A stretch of DNA of 64,000 nt from Flavobacterium coralii (GCF_019891545.1 NZ_JAHDIU010000004.1:124001-188000), one strand, 5' to 3'; positions 23,533 to 33,165 are shown, numbered from the stretch's first letter. Notes: generated by a model not told the origin, from the letters alone. Numbers and translations: made by a program.

Positions 23533-24621
23533 TTAAACTTTTGTCATTTCTTTTTCTTTTACGGCTATGGCTTCCTGCATATAGCTTTCAAGCTCTTTTG
23601 CCCGTGCTTTTGCAGTATGTGCCTGCATTACCTTCTGCCTGCCGCGTTCACCTATTTTTTTGCGCTCTTCATCATTTATATTCTCAAAAAAAGCAAGCAC
23701 ATCTATAGCCGACCTTGCTATCAGTATTTCTGTACCTTCTTCAAAAATGGTGGTTAAGCCTTCCCAGTAATCAGAAATAATAGGCACACCGCAGGCAGCA
23801 GCTTCAAACAGACGTACACTGGGGGCATATCCTGCTTTAATCATATCTGCACGGGTAACATTTAGCGTATATTTTTGCGTATTGTAAAAATCCCTGTGCT
23901 GCGCCGGCGGAAGGTGTTCTATCCGCTCCACATTGTCGGCCCATTCTATATCCTGCGGATACTGCGGGCCTGCAACAACAAACTGCCCGTCAGGATATAC
24001 TTTTGCTACTTTATTAAGCAGCATTTCTACCGTTGGCTGACGGTCGTCGCTGTAGGTTCCTAAATAACCAAGTTGCCATTTTTGCTGTTTATTTTCAGGA
24101 TAATAATGTTCGGGGTCAACAGAACAATAAAGCGCCCTTGCGGCAGAAGAACCATATTGCTGTTCTAACTGCTCAAGTATTGGCCCGCCTGTAAAAGAAA
24201 GATAAACATCATATTGGGATATAAGCTGTGGAGTGATATACTCATAATCGCCACGCTCCAGCTTGGCAAGTGTTACGGGAGTATCAATATCATAAAAAGC
24301 TTTTATACCCCTTGCTGTTTTAATAACCCATTCGCCTACGGCTACACCCTGCTGCACGTATGAACCTACAATAACAACATCGGCTTCTGCAACCTCATCA
24401 TTATAATCATTCCACAACTCATCGTTTGTGGTATAAAGCCCGAGCCTGCAAAAATCAGGATTCGGCATGTCGCGGTGCGGCGCATACCACGGCACATCTT
24501 TTTCAAGGAAAAGGATTTCATGGCCCAGTTTAGATAATTCTTTTAATAAAGCCCTGTAGGTGGTGGCATGGCCATTACCCCACGAAGAAGTAACAGATAA
24601 ACCTATAATTACGAATTTCAT
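23533..24621 (-). CDS. CgeB-like glycosyltransferase
   Basis: A 362-residue cytoplasmic GT-B protein. The N-terminal Rossmann half begins KFVIIGLSVTSSWGNGHATT, and the C-terminal donor-binding half contains RLFEAAACGVPIISDYWEGL and EGTEILIARSAIDV. It is clearly homologous to the protein encoded next (24634-25740): HRD, NPDFCR, the central QLISQYDVYLSF region and the DYWEG block align by eye. CgeB proteins glycosylate the Bacillus spore surface; the acceptor here is unknown. It lies between the methyltransferase and the paralogous transferase with gaps of 7 and 12 bases. Confidence 0.85.
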   Translation of the reverse strand: MKFVIIGLSVTSSWGNGHATTYRALLKELSKLGHEILFLEKDVPWYAPHRDMPNPDFCRLGLYTTNDELWNDYNDEVAEADVVIVGSYVQQGVAVGEWVIKTARGIKAFYDIDTPVTLAKLERGDYEYITPQLISQYDVYLSFTGGPILEQLEQQYGSSAARALYCSVDPEHYYPENKQQKWQLGYLGTYSDDRQPTVEMLLNKVAKVYPDGQFVVAGPQYPQDIEWADNVERIEHLPPAQHRDFYNTQKYTLNVTRADMIKAGYAPSVRLFEAAACGVPIISDYWEGLTTIFEEGTEILIARSAIDVLAFFENINDEERKKIGERGRQKVMQAHTAKARAKELESYMQEAIAVKEKEMTKV

Positions 24622-24633
24622 CTGGTATATGTT

Positions 24634-25740
24634 TTATGCCTGCACCTGTGGTGCACCGGTTAATGATTTATTGAAAATTGACTGCAGCAGCGCTGCACGG
24701 TGGTTATAGGTATGTTTTGATAATACTTTTTTATAAGCGGCATCACCTATCTGCCTTGCCTTTTCAGGTGAAAGGTTTTTTAGCAGTTGTGCTACATCAT
24801 CGCCTGTACGGGCTACAAGTATTTCCTCTCCCGGCTCAAAGAAAAAATCTATCCCTTCCCAGTAATCGGTAATAATACAGGCGCCTGCTCCCGCTGCCTC
24901 AAATACGCGTGTGGCGGGGCTAAAGCCATATTTAGCCATGCTGTCGCGGCTAATGTTAAGTACTGCCATTGGGGTACAGTTAAGGGCATTGTGGTCTTTA
25001 GTATAAACATGCCCAATATACTCTACATTGCCGGGCATCTGCTTGTCGCCCCAGCCACTGCCTCCAAGCAAAAACTTGTGTTCGGGCAGCCTGGCGGCAG
25101 GTTTAAGGAAAAACTCCTCTACCCTCGCTTCCCTGTCAGGCAGGCGGTTGCCTAAAAAGGCAAGTGTGCCTTCAAAACGTGGTTCTGCCTCAACCGGAAA
25201 ATGAGTGTCGGTATCAAGTGCATTATAAATCGGGATGCATTTTTTTGCCCCGTTCCTTTCATAAGCATCAATAACGGGCTGTCCGCCGCCATAGGTAAGT
25301 ATATAATCATATTGCGGAATCAGGTGGTTAAATGGGTCGCTTGCATCGTTTTCAATCCTGTCGAGTGTAGCAGGGGCATCAACATCCCAAAAAATGACAA
25401 GGTTATCCTCTTTTTTCAGGTTTGCCACTTCACGCTCCAGCAGGTCATCATAAGCGCCTACTCCGCTTGCTTTGATTATTACATCTGCCGATGCAGCTTC
25501 ATTAATCAGCCTCTGCAATTCCGTCTCATTACTCTGATATACAACAACCCTGCAATAATCAGGGTCTTCTATATCCCTGTGTGCCTGGCGTTCATAGATG
25601 TCCGGTTCATAAAAAGTAATGTTATGCCCCATGGCGCTAAGGGCCTTTACAATGCCCCTGTAGTAGGTTGCAGCGCCATTCCAGTAGGCCGAGACTATAC
25701 TCGAACCAAAAAATGCTATATTCAGTTTGTTGTTATTCAT
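24634..25740 (-). CDS. CgeB-like glycosyltransferase, tandem paralogue
   Basis: A 368-residue GT-B protein with N-terminal motif IAFFGSSIVSAYWNGAATYY, HRDIEDPDYCR in the first domain, and the donor-side block RVFEAAGAGACIITDYWEG with PGEEILVARTGDD. It is similar along its whole length to the downstream neighbour, implying duplication followed by divergence of specificity. No membrane segment or signal is visible. Its start overlaps the stop of the preceding transferase gene by 4 bases (25737-25740, ATGA), so expression is translationally coupled. Confidence 0.86.
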   Translation of the reverse strand: MNNNKLNIAFFGSSIVSAYWNGAATYYRGIVKALSAMGHNITFYEPDIYERQAHRDIEDPDYCRVVVYQSNETELQRLINEAASADVIIKASGVGAYDDLLEREVANLKKEDNLVIFWDVDAPATLDRIENDASDPFNHLIPQYDYILTYGGGQPVIDAYERNGAKKCIPIYNALDTDTHFPVEAEPRFEGTLAFLGNRLPDREARVEEFFLKPAARLPEHKFLLGGSGWGDKQMPGNVEYIGHVYTKDHNALNCTPMAVLNISRDSMAKYGFSPATRVFEAAGAGACIITDYWEGIDFFFEPGEEILVARTGDDVAQLLKNLSPEKARQIGDAAYKKVLSKHTYNHRAALLQSIFNKSLTGAPQVQA

Positions 25741-26867
25741 GCCTGTATGGTTTTATGTTGTTTTGGATGTATAAGGCTTTCTTTAAAGCCGAGTTGTTTA
25801 AAAATAGTTTCAAGCTCATCAACCCTGTGCGCACAGGTATGCTTTTCCAGTATGCTATTCCTCCCATTTTCAGCCAGCATTTGTGCTATGCTTTCATCAT
25901 TAAGCACACGTTGTAATTGTAGTTTCATTTCCTCACCATTGCTGGCAGTTAAATAATCGGCATCGGGTGTAAAAAGGTTCTCTGCATCCTGCCACGGAGA
26001 AGATATAAGCGGAATGCCGCAGGCCATAGCCTCAAACGGGCGTATGGTTGGGATGCCCGGCAGCCATTTTACGTAAGGCCCGCGCGGCACGTGTACCGTT
26101 ACCCTATATTTTGCGAAAATTTCAGGTACTTTATAATTGGGCAGCCACCCGCCGTATGCTATACCGGCATCCTGTAATGCCTGCAACGCCTCGTCCGGAT
26201 AACGCACGCCATACACTTTTGCCTTAAGCCCAAGTTCTTTTACTGGTTTTATGAGGAACTCCATTAACTCTTCTGTACGCTCGTTATCACCCCAGTTGCC
26301 AATCCATACCAAGTCGCCCTCTTTTTCAGAATCCATAGGTTTGAACAGTTCGGCATCGGCTGCCTCATGCCATGTCCAGACACTGTCTATCCAGCCTTTA
26401 TCTTTATAGATGTGTTTTATAACTTCACCAAAAACAAGCGCACCATCATAGTGGGTAAAGTCATATCTGTTCATACTTTCCACTTCCGAAACAGCCCTGT
26501 GGTGGGTGTCATGAAAAAGCAGCTTATACCCGTAATGCTCTTTCTTTTTACCGACAGCCGCTACAAGTTCCGGCTCATTCCATTCATGCACAATAACAAG
26601 GTCGGCACCTGAAAGCATAGTATCATAATCCGGGTTTGCTACATCATAAAAATGCGTTTTCAGCATCGGGTAATATTTTTTGTACTCAGCTGCTTTCGTT
26701 TCTCCGTGGTCCTTTATTAAGTTTTCAAGGCTCCAACCGCCTTCCGGCTCGTAAACCTGTACATCGTGCCCCCGCTTTAAAAGTTCTTTTACAGTACCTC
26801 TTAAAAAATGGGCATTGCCGTGATTCCAGTCCGAAGCCAGCGAATGGTAAAACATAACTATTTTCAT
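25737..26867 (-). CDS. GT-B glycosyltransferase, diverged member of the tandem set
   Basis: A 376-residue protein. The N-terminus KIVMFYHSLASDWNHGNAHF shares the W-x-x-G-x-A pattern of the two downstream transferases. The C-terminal donor half has IRPFEAMACGIPLISSPWQDAENLF and DADYLTASNGEE. The middle part (WNEPELVAAVGKKKEHYGY, FHDTHHRAVSEV) is different from the neighbours, so it probably recognises another acceptor. It overlaps both flanking genes by 4 bases (25737-25740 and 26864-26867). Confidence 0.85.
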   Translation of the reverse strand: MKIVMFYHSLASDWNHGNAHFLRGTVKELLKRGHDVQVYEPEGGWSLENLIKDHGETKAAEYKKYYPMLKTHFYDVANPDYDTMLSGADLVIVHEWNEPELVAAVGKKKEHYGYKLLFHDTHHRAVSEVESMNRYDFTHYDGALVFGEVIKHIYKDKGWIDSVWTWHEAADAELFKPMDSEKEGDLVWIGNWGDNERTEELMEFLIKPVKELGLKAKVYGVRYPDEALQALQDAGIAYGGWLPNYKVPEIFAKYRVTVHVPRGPYVKWLPGIPTIRPFEAMACGIPLISSPWQDAENLFTPDADYLTASNGEEMKLQLQRVLNDESIAQMLAENGRNSILEKHTCAHRVDELETIFKQLGFKESLIHPKQHKTIQA

Positions 26868-27976
26868 TTACTTTCAGGTTTGGTTATTTGTTTGTTTCCA
26901 CACAATTTGCTGTAAAGCTGCATGTATTGTCCTGCCATAGCTTGTGCAGTAAAATCTTTAGCGCGCATAGATGCTTTGGCTGCGAGCGTTTTCCGTAATT
27001 TCTCATCATGAATGAGGCTTTGTATAGCCGCAATACTTTCATCCTCATCAAACGGATTAAAAAATACTGCTGTATCTCCCCACAGTTCACGAAGGGTAGG
27101 TATATCGCCCAGTGCCAGTGCACACCCCTGAAGGGCAGCTTCAAGCACGGCAAGCCCAAAAGGCTCATACTTGGCAGGCATACAAAAAACAGCCGCCTTA
27201 GCCATTTGCTCCTGCATATCAGCTTCCTTTAAAAAGCCTAAAAAGTGTACATTGTCATTATCATATACCACACCGGTATCAGGGCAGGTGTTACCACCTG
27301 CTATATATACCGGCCAGTCGAGATTATTTGCCACACCCGAAAGCAGGCATATATTTTTAGCTTCGTCCCACACGCGCCCCGCACTAAGCACATAAGGCTC
27401 TTTTTGCTGTAGGTGATTAACACTAATATCGCGCCCGTTATATATTATTTCTGTCTCCGGAAGGTTGCCATATATCTTCCCTGCTTCCTGCAAAATGGCT
27501 TCGGTTGGCGCAACAACAATATCCGAAGCTGCAAGGGCATTTTCTACAACCTGTTTATATTCTTCCCATTCCGCAGGGGCTTCCTCACCTTTCACGGCCT
27601 GCCACCACGTTTGCACGCATGAATGAAAAACCGTTACTACAGGGCAATCCCACAGATAAGCGTTTACCTGACCGTAATTATTAAAATGAATAACATCAGG
27701 CTTAACCTTTTTATAAACCGACGCAACCCATTGTGATGCCAGGCCTATATCCTGCCACGGGTTTTGCATCCATTCCAGCTTATAATTACTTTCGTAAAGT
27801 GTAACATTTTTAAGCTGTGCTACCTGCATCTGCTGGTCATTGCTCAGCAGTGCGCCCATTGTCATTAAGTGCACTTCTGTACCATAGTGTTCAAAAGCCT
27901 TACATAAATCAACTGTGTAGGTCCACACACCGCCAACCGTGTCTGCTGTCATTAGTATTTTAAGGTTGCCTGCCAT
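26864..27976 (-). CDS. GT4-type glycosyltransferase
   Basis: A 370-residue GT-B protein of the family 4/glycogen-synthase-like type. ILMTADTVGGVWTYTVDLCK is the typical N-terminal loop, a nucleotide-sugar site follows, and the E-x7-E motif (EPFGLAVLEA) sits near residue 280. The conserved VFHSCV and YVLSAGRVWDEAKN stretches fit the family. It overlaps the oxidoreductase gene upstream by 17 bases (27960-27976) and the next transferase by 4. It is the most canonical of the four transferases and may add the first sugar; the order is inference. Confidence 0.88.
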   Translation of the reverse strand: MAGNLKILMTADTVGGVWTYTVDLCKAFEHYGTEVHLMTMGALLSNDQQMQVAQLKNVTLYESNYKLEWMQNPWQDIGLASQWVASVYKKVKPDVIHFNNYGQVNAYLWDCPVVTVFHSCVQTWWQAVKGEEAPAEWEEYKQVVENALAASDIVVAPTEAILQEAGKIYGNLPETEIIYNGRDISVNHLQQKEPYVLSAGRVWDEAKNICLLSGVANNLDWPVYIAGGNTCPDTGVVYDNDNVHFLGFLKEADMQEQMAKAAVFCMPAKYEPFGLAVLEAALQGCALALGDIPTLRELWGDTAVFFNPFDEDESIAAIQSLIHDEKLRKTLAAKASMRAKDFTAQAMAGQYMQLYSKLCGNKQITKPESK

Positions 27977-28985
27977 AAATACGGTCTATCACTTCTGCGG
28001 TTTTTATGTACTCCTGCGCTGTCCGGGCATCATAACCCTGCCCTTCAAGCACTTTTTCTACCCACACCAGCCCGGCACGCCCCATCCAGTTATCTGGTGG
28101 CGTAACCAAAACTTCGGTGTTGGTACCTTTATATTTTTCTGCCTGAAATTCATAAAATGATCCATTTATATTTCGGAAAGCCACACCGCCTTCAGTTCCG
28201 TAAAAACGGGCTTCTATAACAGCATCCTGCCCTGCCGAAACATGCCAGCTGCATTCAAGGCTTATAGCAGTATCATCTTGTGTAAGCATCGAAACCTGTG
28301 CAAAATCTTCTGTTTGCTCTTCGCCTGCCTGTAGCTTTTTGCCCTTGCTGTACAACCTGCTTTTAATATCAGTTACTTCAGGAAAGCCCAGGCTCCACAT
28401 GCAAAGGTCAACGAGATGGATACCCAAATCCATAACGCAGCCGCCACCGGAACGTTTAATGTCATAAAACCATTCCTTATCCGGGCCATAAGCGTTATGA
28501 AAGATGAGGTCTGCAGCAAACACCTTTCCTATTTCTCCACTAGTAATAGTATTGTATACCGCCTGGAAAGCTTTTGTGTACCTGTATGACAAGTCCACCG
28601 CCAGGTACTTATCCGCATCCTGAGAGGCCTGTACTACGCGGCGCACCTCATCGGCGGTACGCCCAAGTGGCTTCTGGCAAAATACTGCCTTACCTGCCTG
28701 TAGCGCCTGTAACGATTGTTCGGCATGCATTGCACTTGGCGTTGCAATTACTACTCCATCAAGATAATCGTCGGTATAAACTGCCTGTGCATCGGTAACA
28801 ATGTTTGCTCCCGGTGCAGCTTTCAGGGCTTCATCAGCATTTTCCTTAAAAGGTTCTGATATAACCGCCGGCTGTACTTTGCCGCCGTCAATCATAGCCT
28901 CCATACGGTTACGCCCTATCCATCCTACGCCTATAAAACCTAAAGCCAGCGCTTTTTTTGCTTCTTCCTGTTCTATTGCCGTCAT
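27960..28985 (-). CDS. Gfo/Idh/MocA family oxidoreductase
   Basis: A 341-residue NAD(P)-dependent sugar oxidoreductase. The Rossmann motif GVGWIG lies at 19-24, the active-site lysine Lys105 in CQKPLGR, and the C-terminal sugar domain contains DLGIHLVDLCMWSLG. Members oxidise or reduce sugars, inositols or nucleotide sugars at a ring carbon. It lies 3 bases after the dehydrogenase gene and overlaps the GT4 gene by 17 bases. It probably builds or modifies a sugar precursor in the pathway. Confidence 0.9.
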   Translation of the reverse strand: MTAIEQEEAKKALALGFIGVGWIGRNRMEAMIDGGKVQPAVISEPFKENADEALKAAPGANIVTDAQAVYTDDYLDGVVIATPSAMHAEQSLQALQAGKAVFCQKPLGRTADEVRRVVQASQDADKYLAVDLSYRYTKAFQAVYNTITSGEIGKVFAADLIFHNAYGPDKEWFYDIKRSGGGCVMDLGIHLVDLCMWSLGFPEVTDIKSRLYSKGKKLQAGEEQTEDFAQVSMLTQDDTAISLECSWHVSAGQDAVIEARFYGTEGGVAFRNINGSFYEFQAEKYKGTNTEVLVTPPDNWMGRAGLVWVEKVLEGQGYDARTAQEYIKTAEVIDRIYGRQP

Positions 28986-28988
28986 ACT

Positions 28989-30011
28989 TTATTTCTTATT
29001 GTTTACAATTAGTGCTTTTATAAATCCGTCCGGCCTGCCGGTAAGATGTTCAAATGCCTGCTGCGCTTCCTCTAACGTAAATTGGTGTGTGAATAGCGGA
29101 AACGGGTTCATCCTTCCTTCCCCTACTGCTTTAACAGCTTCACAAATGCCACTTATGTACTGTTGCGGGTCGCGCTCGTGTGCACTTATCATGTCGATGC
29201 CCCTCCAGTTAAGCAACTGCACATTAAGCTGACGCATACCATTCTGGTGAAAGCCTGCAACTATCAGTTTACCCCTTTCGGCGGTAAGCTCAATCGAAAG
29301 ATTAAGCGGCCACTCTTTACCTGTAACCTCTATCACCCTTTCACAGAAATGCCCGTTGGTTATTTCTTTTACTTTTTCGATAATCCTGTAATGGTCATCC
29401 ATTTTTACAAGATGGTCGGCTCCGGCCTTGTCAGCGGTTTCAAGCGAAAATTCACGCTGTGATACTGCAATAACTGTGGCCCCTGCCGATTTTGCCAGCT
29501 GTATGAGCAATGCTCCCAAAAAGCCTGCACCAACAATTGCTACCGTCTGCCCCTGCTGTATATTGCTCCTGTTAAAGATGTTGAGTGCGCATCCCAACGG
29601 CTCACCCGGAAAAGGCTTACCGTCAAGAAAAGCGGGTAGTTTTACCACTTCATCTGCTTTAGCTATATCATATTCTGCATAGGCGTTATATGAGAGGCAG
29701 GCAACCCTGTCGCCTTCTTCAAGACCTTCAACACCTTCTCCCACAGCATCTATAACACCCCAGCCTTCGTGTCCCGGGTTGCCGGGCGTCTGCGGGTAAT
29801 TAAACCACTCCCTGCCTTCATAAACCGGAATGTTAGAAGCACAAACACCACATCCTTCAAGCTTTATGCGTACTTCGCCTTTAGCCGGGGCAGGAATTTG
29901 TATGTCTTTTACCGCTACGGTACCCGGTGCGGTAATTACCGCTGCCTTTGCCGTAACAGTTTTTGCGGAAGTAGTATCTGTTTTCGTTGTATTGTTTAAA
30001 GTAGCCTCCAT
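28989..30011 (-). CDS. Medium-chain zinc-type alcohol dehydrogenase
   Basis: A 340-residue MDR protein. A Thr/Lys-rich leader of about 22 residues precedes the catalytic domain, which has Cys54/Cys57 (EGCGVCASN) and the GHE motif at 80-82. The coenzyme domain contains VAIVGAGFLGALLIQLAKSAGA. The four-cysteine structural-zinc lobe of classical alcohol dehydrogenases is not visible. The relatives include sorbitol/threonine-type dehydrogenases and sugar-pathway dehydrogenases. Its start shares one base with the stop of the upstream fusion gene (TAATG at 30011), so the two are coupled. Confidence 0.88.
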   Translation of the reverse strand: MEATLNNTTKTDTTSAKTVTAKAAVITAPGTVAVKDIQIPAPAKGEVRIKLEGCGVCASNIPVYEGREWFNYPQTPGNPGHEGWGVIDAVGEGVEGLEEGDRVACLSYNAYAEYDIAKADEVVKLPAFLDGKPFPGEPLGCALNIFNRSNIQQGQTVAIVGAGFLGALLIQLAKSAGATVIAVSQREFSLETADKAGADHLVKMDDHYRIIEKVKEITNGHFCERVIEVTGKEWPLNLSIELTAERGKLIVAGFHQNGMRQLNVQLLNWRGIDMISAHERDPQQYISGICEAVKAVGEGRMNPFPLFTHQFTLEEAQQAFEHLTGRPDGFIKALIVNNKK

Positions 30012-32038
30012 TATATAGCAACCGCTTTAGATGAAACTTTTGCTTTTGCCAGCTTTATGCCTCTCGATTCGCATAGCCAGTCCATGAGCGCCTGTACACC
30101 TTCGGTTACAGAATATTTAGCTTTCCAGCCTGTCGCCTTCGTGAATTTGGAAGTATCAGAAACATAGTACTGCTGATCGCCTGTTCGCCACTCATCAAAA
30201 GAAACGTCTATAGCTTTTCCTGTTTTTTCTTTAATTACATCAAGTATTTCAACAAGGCTTACCGTATTGGCAGGGCCTCCGCCGATATTAAAGGCGTTAC
30301 CCGATATTGTATCGATGTTCTTCTGCGCCAGTATAAATGCATTAACGAGGTCTTCTACAAACAGTATATCACGCACCTGCTTTCCGTCTCCGTAAATAGA
30401 AATAGGCTTATCTTCCAGTGCACTGATAAGGAAATGGGCTACCCACCCCTGATCTTCAGTACCAAACTGGTGCGGGCCATATATACAGCTCATGCGGAAC
30501 ACTGCTGTTTTAAGCCCGTATGACCTTGAGTAATCAAGTACATACTGGTCGGCAGCACCTTTAGAACAGCCGTACGGGCTGTGAAAATCAAGCGGGCGCG
30601 CCTCACTTATGCCATTCTCCCTGAAATAGCTGTCTTCGGGATAGTAGCGGGTATTGTTGGTTTTTAGGCCTAGATCCATAAGGTCGCCATATACTTTATT
30701 GGTAGAGGTAAATACAAGCGGTGGTTTGTGTTCTGACTTACGGATGGCTTCAAGCAGGTTAAATGTCCCGGCTATATTTACTTCGAAATCATGCACCGGG
30801 TTGGTTAATGACGATGTTACCGCCACCTGCGCCGAAAAGTGGAATACCTGCTCAGCATTTTTTACACATTCTTCCAGTATCCTCTTTTCCCTTACATCGG
30901 CAACCTGTACCATAACCCTGTCGCCATACTCCTGTTGCAACCATTTCAGGTTTTGCTCTACCCCGGCTCTGGAGATATTATCATATATCATTACCCTTTT
31001 GCCTTCAGCCAGCAGGCGTGCTGCCAGGTTAGTGCCTATAAAGCCTGCTCCACCGGTTATTAAAACATATTTTTCGTTACCGCTGATGGTGTATTCTTTT
31101 TTGATATAGTCATGCTCGCTTATATTTTCCATACCGTGTTTTGCTAATAGTTTATAAAGTAATTTTTCAGTGCCGTCGTGCTTTTTCATCCCGAAGTAAT
31201 ACTCCCTGTCATCAAGGTGAAAGCCGCCAACTGTGGGATATTTTGGGTCAAGGTCTTTAAGCCCGTACCAGTACACCCTCTCGGCATTGGTATCCAGCAC
31301 ATTTTTAAATTCTTCCCATTGCTTTACCTCATCGTCCTGCCAGGTGGAGAAGCCTGCTTCCGATATCCATATTTCCTTTTGCAGCCCGTTGTCCTGCAAA
31401 ACCTTACGCACGGCTGTAAGATTATCTTCCCATCCTGTCCATTGCTGGTCAAAAACATACGGAAAGCCATGTATGCCGATAGCATCAATACATTGCAGCA
31501 GATTTTTTTCTGCCATCATCTGCAGCCAGTTCGGGTCTATAGGGCTCATGCCGCCCAGCAATGTCTTTTTACCGCGATGCTGTGCCCAGTATGCCGCCAT
31601 ACCTATCATTTCAGAGAATTTATTCCACGAATAATCAAGCGTAAAATCATACTCGACATTATTGTTAGGCTCATTCCAAAGCTCAACCCATTCAAAATAA
31701 TCACCATATCTGGTAATCATCACGTCGAGAAAATCGGCGAAAGCCTTGCGGTCTTTTGGAGGTGACGATACACGTGGCACCTCGCCTATAGATGGCGGTG
31801 TGTAAAGAAAGCAGGGCAATATCTCTACATGCTTTGCCAGTTCCGGAAAAAGCCAGTCATACCATTCGGCAGTACCTTCAGCATACCACTCTGCCCACGA
31901 AACGCCGGTGCGAAGATGTGTTATGCCCAACTTCCTGAAATCCTGTATTGCCTGCCTTACCTCTTCATACTGCCCGGGCCTGAACCATTCTACTATACCC
32001 ACAACAGGCGTTATTTTTTTATCTGATAGTTTACTCAT
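30011..32038 (-). CDS. Fusion of a glycosidase-like TIM barrel and an RfbE-like NAD-dependent epimerase
   Basis: A 675-residue two-enzyme protein without a signal peptide. Residues 1-305 form a GH39/cellulase-like barrel with both candidate catalytic acids present: Glu123 in ELWNEPNN and Glu227 in WISEAGF. Residues 323-660 form an extended short-chain dehydrogenase: cofactor loop TGGAGFIG at 328-335 and catalytic Tyr488/Lys492 in SPYGCSKGAADQYV. The STNKVYG and SPYGCSKGAADQYV blocks closely recall CDP-paratose 2-epimerase (tyvelose epimerase). The cytoplasmic location of an intact glycosidase fold is unusual; it may trim or transfer a sugar on an intermediate. Third gene of the ten-gene cluster. 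Confidence 0.88.
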   Translation of the reverse strand: MSKLSDKKITPVVGIVEWFRPGQYEEVRQAIQDFRKLGITHLRTGVSWAEWYAEGTAEWYDWLFPELAKHVEILPCFLYTPPSIGEVPRVSSPPKDRKAFADFLDVMITRYGDYFEWVELWNEPNNNVEYDFTLDYSWNKFSEMIGMAAYWAQHRGKKTLLGGMSPIDPNWLQMMAEKNLLQCIDAIGIHGFPYVFDQQWTGWEDNLTAVRKVLQDNGLQKEIWISEAGFSTWQDDEVKQWEEFKNVLDTNAERVYWYGLKDLDPKYPTVGGFHLDDREYYFGMKKHDGTEKLLYKLLAKHGMENISEHDYIKKEYTISGNEKYVLITGGAGFIGTNLAARLLAEGKRVMIYDNISRAGVEQNLKWLQQEYGDRVMVQVADVREKRILEECVKNAEQVFHFSAQVAVTSSLTNPVHDFEVNIAGTFNLLEAIRKSEHKPPLVFTSTNKVYGDLMDLGLKTNNTRYYPEDSYFRENGISEARPLDFHSPYGCSKGAADQYVLDYSRSYGLKTAVFRMSCIYGPHQFGTEDQGWVAHFLISALEDKPISIYGDGKQVRDILFVEDLVNAFILAQKNIDTISGNAFNIGGGPANTVSLVEILDVIKEKTGKAIDVSFDEWRTGDQQYYVSDTSKFTKATGWKAKYSVTEGVQALMDWLCESRGIKLAKAKVSSKAVAI

Positions 32039-32049
32039 GTTCTTCTGGT

Positions 32050-33165
32050 TTATACTGTTAGTCCCCTTGAGGCCAGTTCTTCAGTAGCGCGGCTAACGCT
32101 GTCTACCGCTATTTGGCCTTCCAGCCACTGTGCAAGCTCTGTAAGGCCCTCTTCAAACGGAACCTGCGGTTCATAACCCAGGATTGCTTTAGCCTTGCTT
32201 AAATCGGAAAAGCAATGGCGTATGTCGCCCACACGGTATTTGCCTGTTACCTCTGCGTTAATGTCTTTACCCATTACATGGGCCAGCTTATCGGCAATTT
32301 CACGAATGGTGTACCGGTTACCGCTACCCACATTAAATACTTCACCGTCAGCTTCAGGAGTTTCGAGTGCAAGCCTGCACGCCCTTGCTACATCCTTAAC
32401 ATGCACAAAGTCCCTTTTTTGGAGGCCATCTTCAAATATCAGCGGGGCATTACCATTAAGCAGCCTCGATGCAAATATTGCCAGTACACCTGTGTAAGGA
32501 TTAGACAATGCCTGGCGTGTGCCATATACATTAAAGAAGCGAAGCGCCGTTACAGGCATGTTATAAGCTTTGCCTGTTATAAGGCAAAGGCGTTCCTGGT
32601 CGTATTTTGAAAGTGCATATACAGATGACAGGTTAGGCTTTTTTGTTTCGGGGGTTGGCTGTGGCTGGTAAGGGTTACCTTTTTCGTCCTGCATATCCCA
32701 CTGCTGCTGCTTAAGTTCCGCAAGGCTGCGCTCGCTTTCCTGAACAAGGCTGCCATCAGCAGTTTTGTAAAGCCCTTCGCCATAAATACTCATGCTTGAT
32801 GCTACTACCAGCTTCTGCACCGGGTTTTCTATCAGTGCTTCCAGCAGTACTGCCGTACCCACATTGTTTACATCCGTATAATCTTCTATCTGGTACATGC
32901 TTTGCCCCACGCCTACCATAGCAGCAAAGTGGAAGACAGCATCTACTCCTTCAAGAGCGCGACGAACTGCATTTTTATCCCTTATATCGCCTACAATAAG
33001 CTCTACTTCAGGATTTAAATAGTCCGGGCGTACAGCATCAGGCCCATGCACCTGCTCCGAAAGGTTATCTAAAGCCCTTACTTCATATCCCTTTTCAATA
33101 AGCTCATCGGCAAGATGCGAACCTATAAAGCCCGCTCCTCCTGTTATCAGCACTCTCTTTTTCAT
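32050..33165 (-). CDS. NAD-dependent epimerase/dehydratase (sugar nucleotide)
   Basis: A 371-residue extended SDR enzyme. The cofactor loop TGGAGFIG is at 8-15, the catalytic region is SSMSIYGEG with Tyr/Lys in YALSKYDQE, and the substrate-side blocks are RFFNVYGTRQ, RDFVHVKDVARA and FNVGSGNRYTIREIAD. It resembles UDP-glucose 4-epimerase and dTDP-rhamnose 4-epimerase relatives. It should supply a nucleotide sugar to the four transferases. Gaps of 30 and 11 bases separate it from its neighbours in the cluster. Confidence 0.9.
   Translation of the reverse strand: MKKRVLITGGAGFIGSHLADELIEKGYEVRALDNLSEQVHGPDAVRPDYLNPEVELIVGDIRDKNAVRRALEGVDAVFHFAAMVGVGQSMYQIEDYTDVNNVGTAVLLEALIENPVQKLVVASSMSIYGEGLYKTADGSLVQESERSLAELKQQQWDMQDEKGNPYQPQPTPETKKPNLSSVYALSKYDQERLCLITGKAYNMPVTALRFFNVYGTRQALSNPYTGVLAIFASRLLNGNAPLIFEDGLQKRDFVHVKDVARACRLALETPEADGEVFNVGSGNRYTIREIADKLAHVMGKDINAEVTGKYRVGDIRHCFSDLSKAKAILGYEPQVPFEEGLTELAQWLEGQIAVDSVSRATEELASRGLTV

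Noticed and set aside
25201-25956. 251-residue plus-strand frame antisense to the glycosyltransferases
   Set aside because: It covers the boundary of two well-supported overlapping minus-strand genes and encodes a Cys/Ile-rich sequence with no family resemblance.
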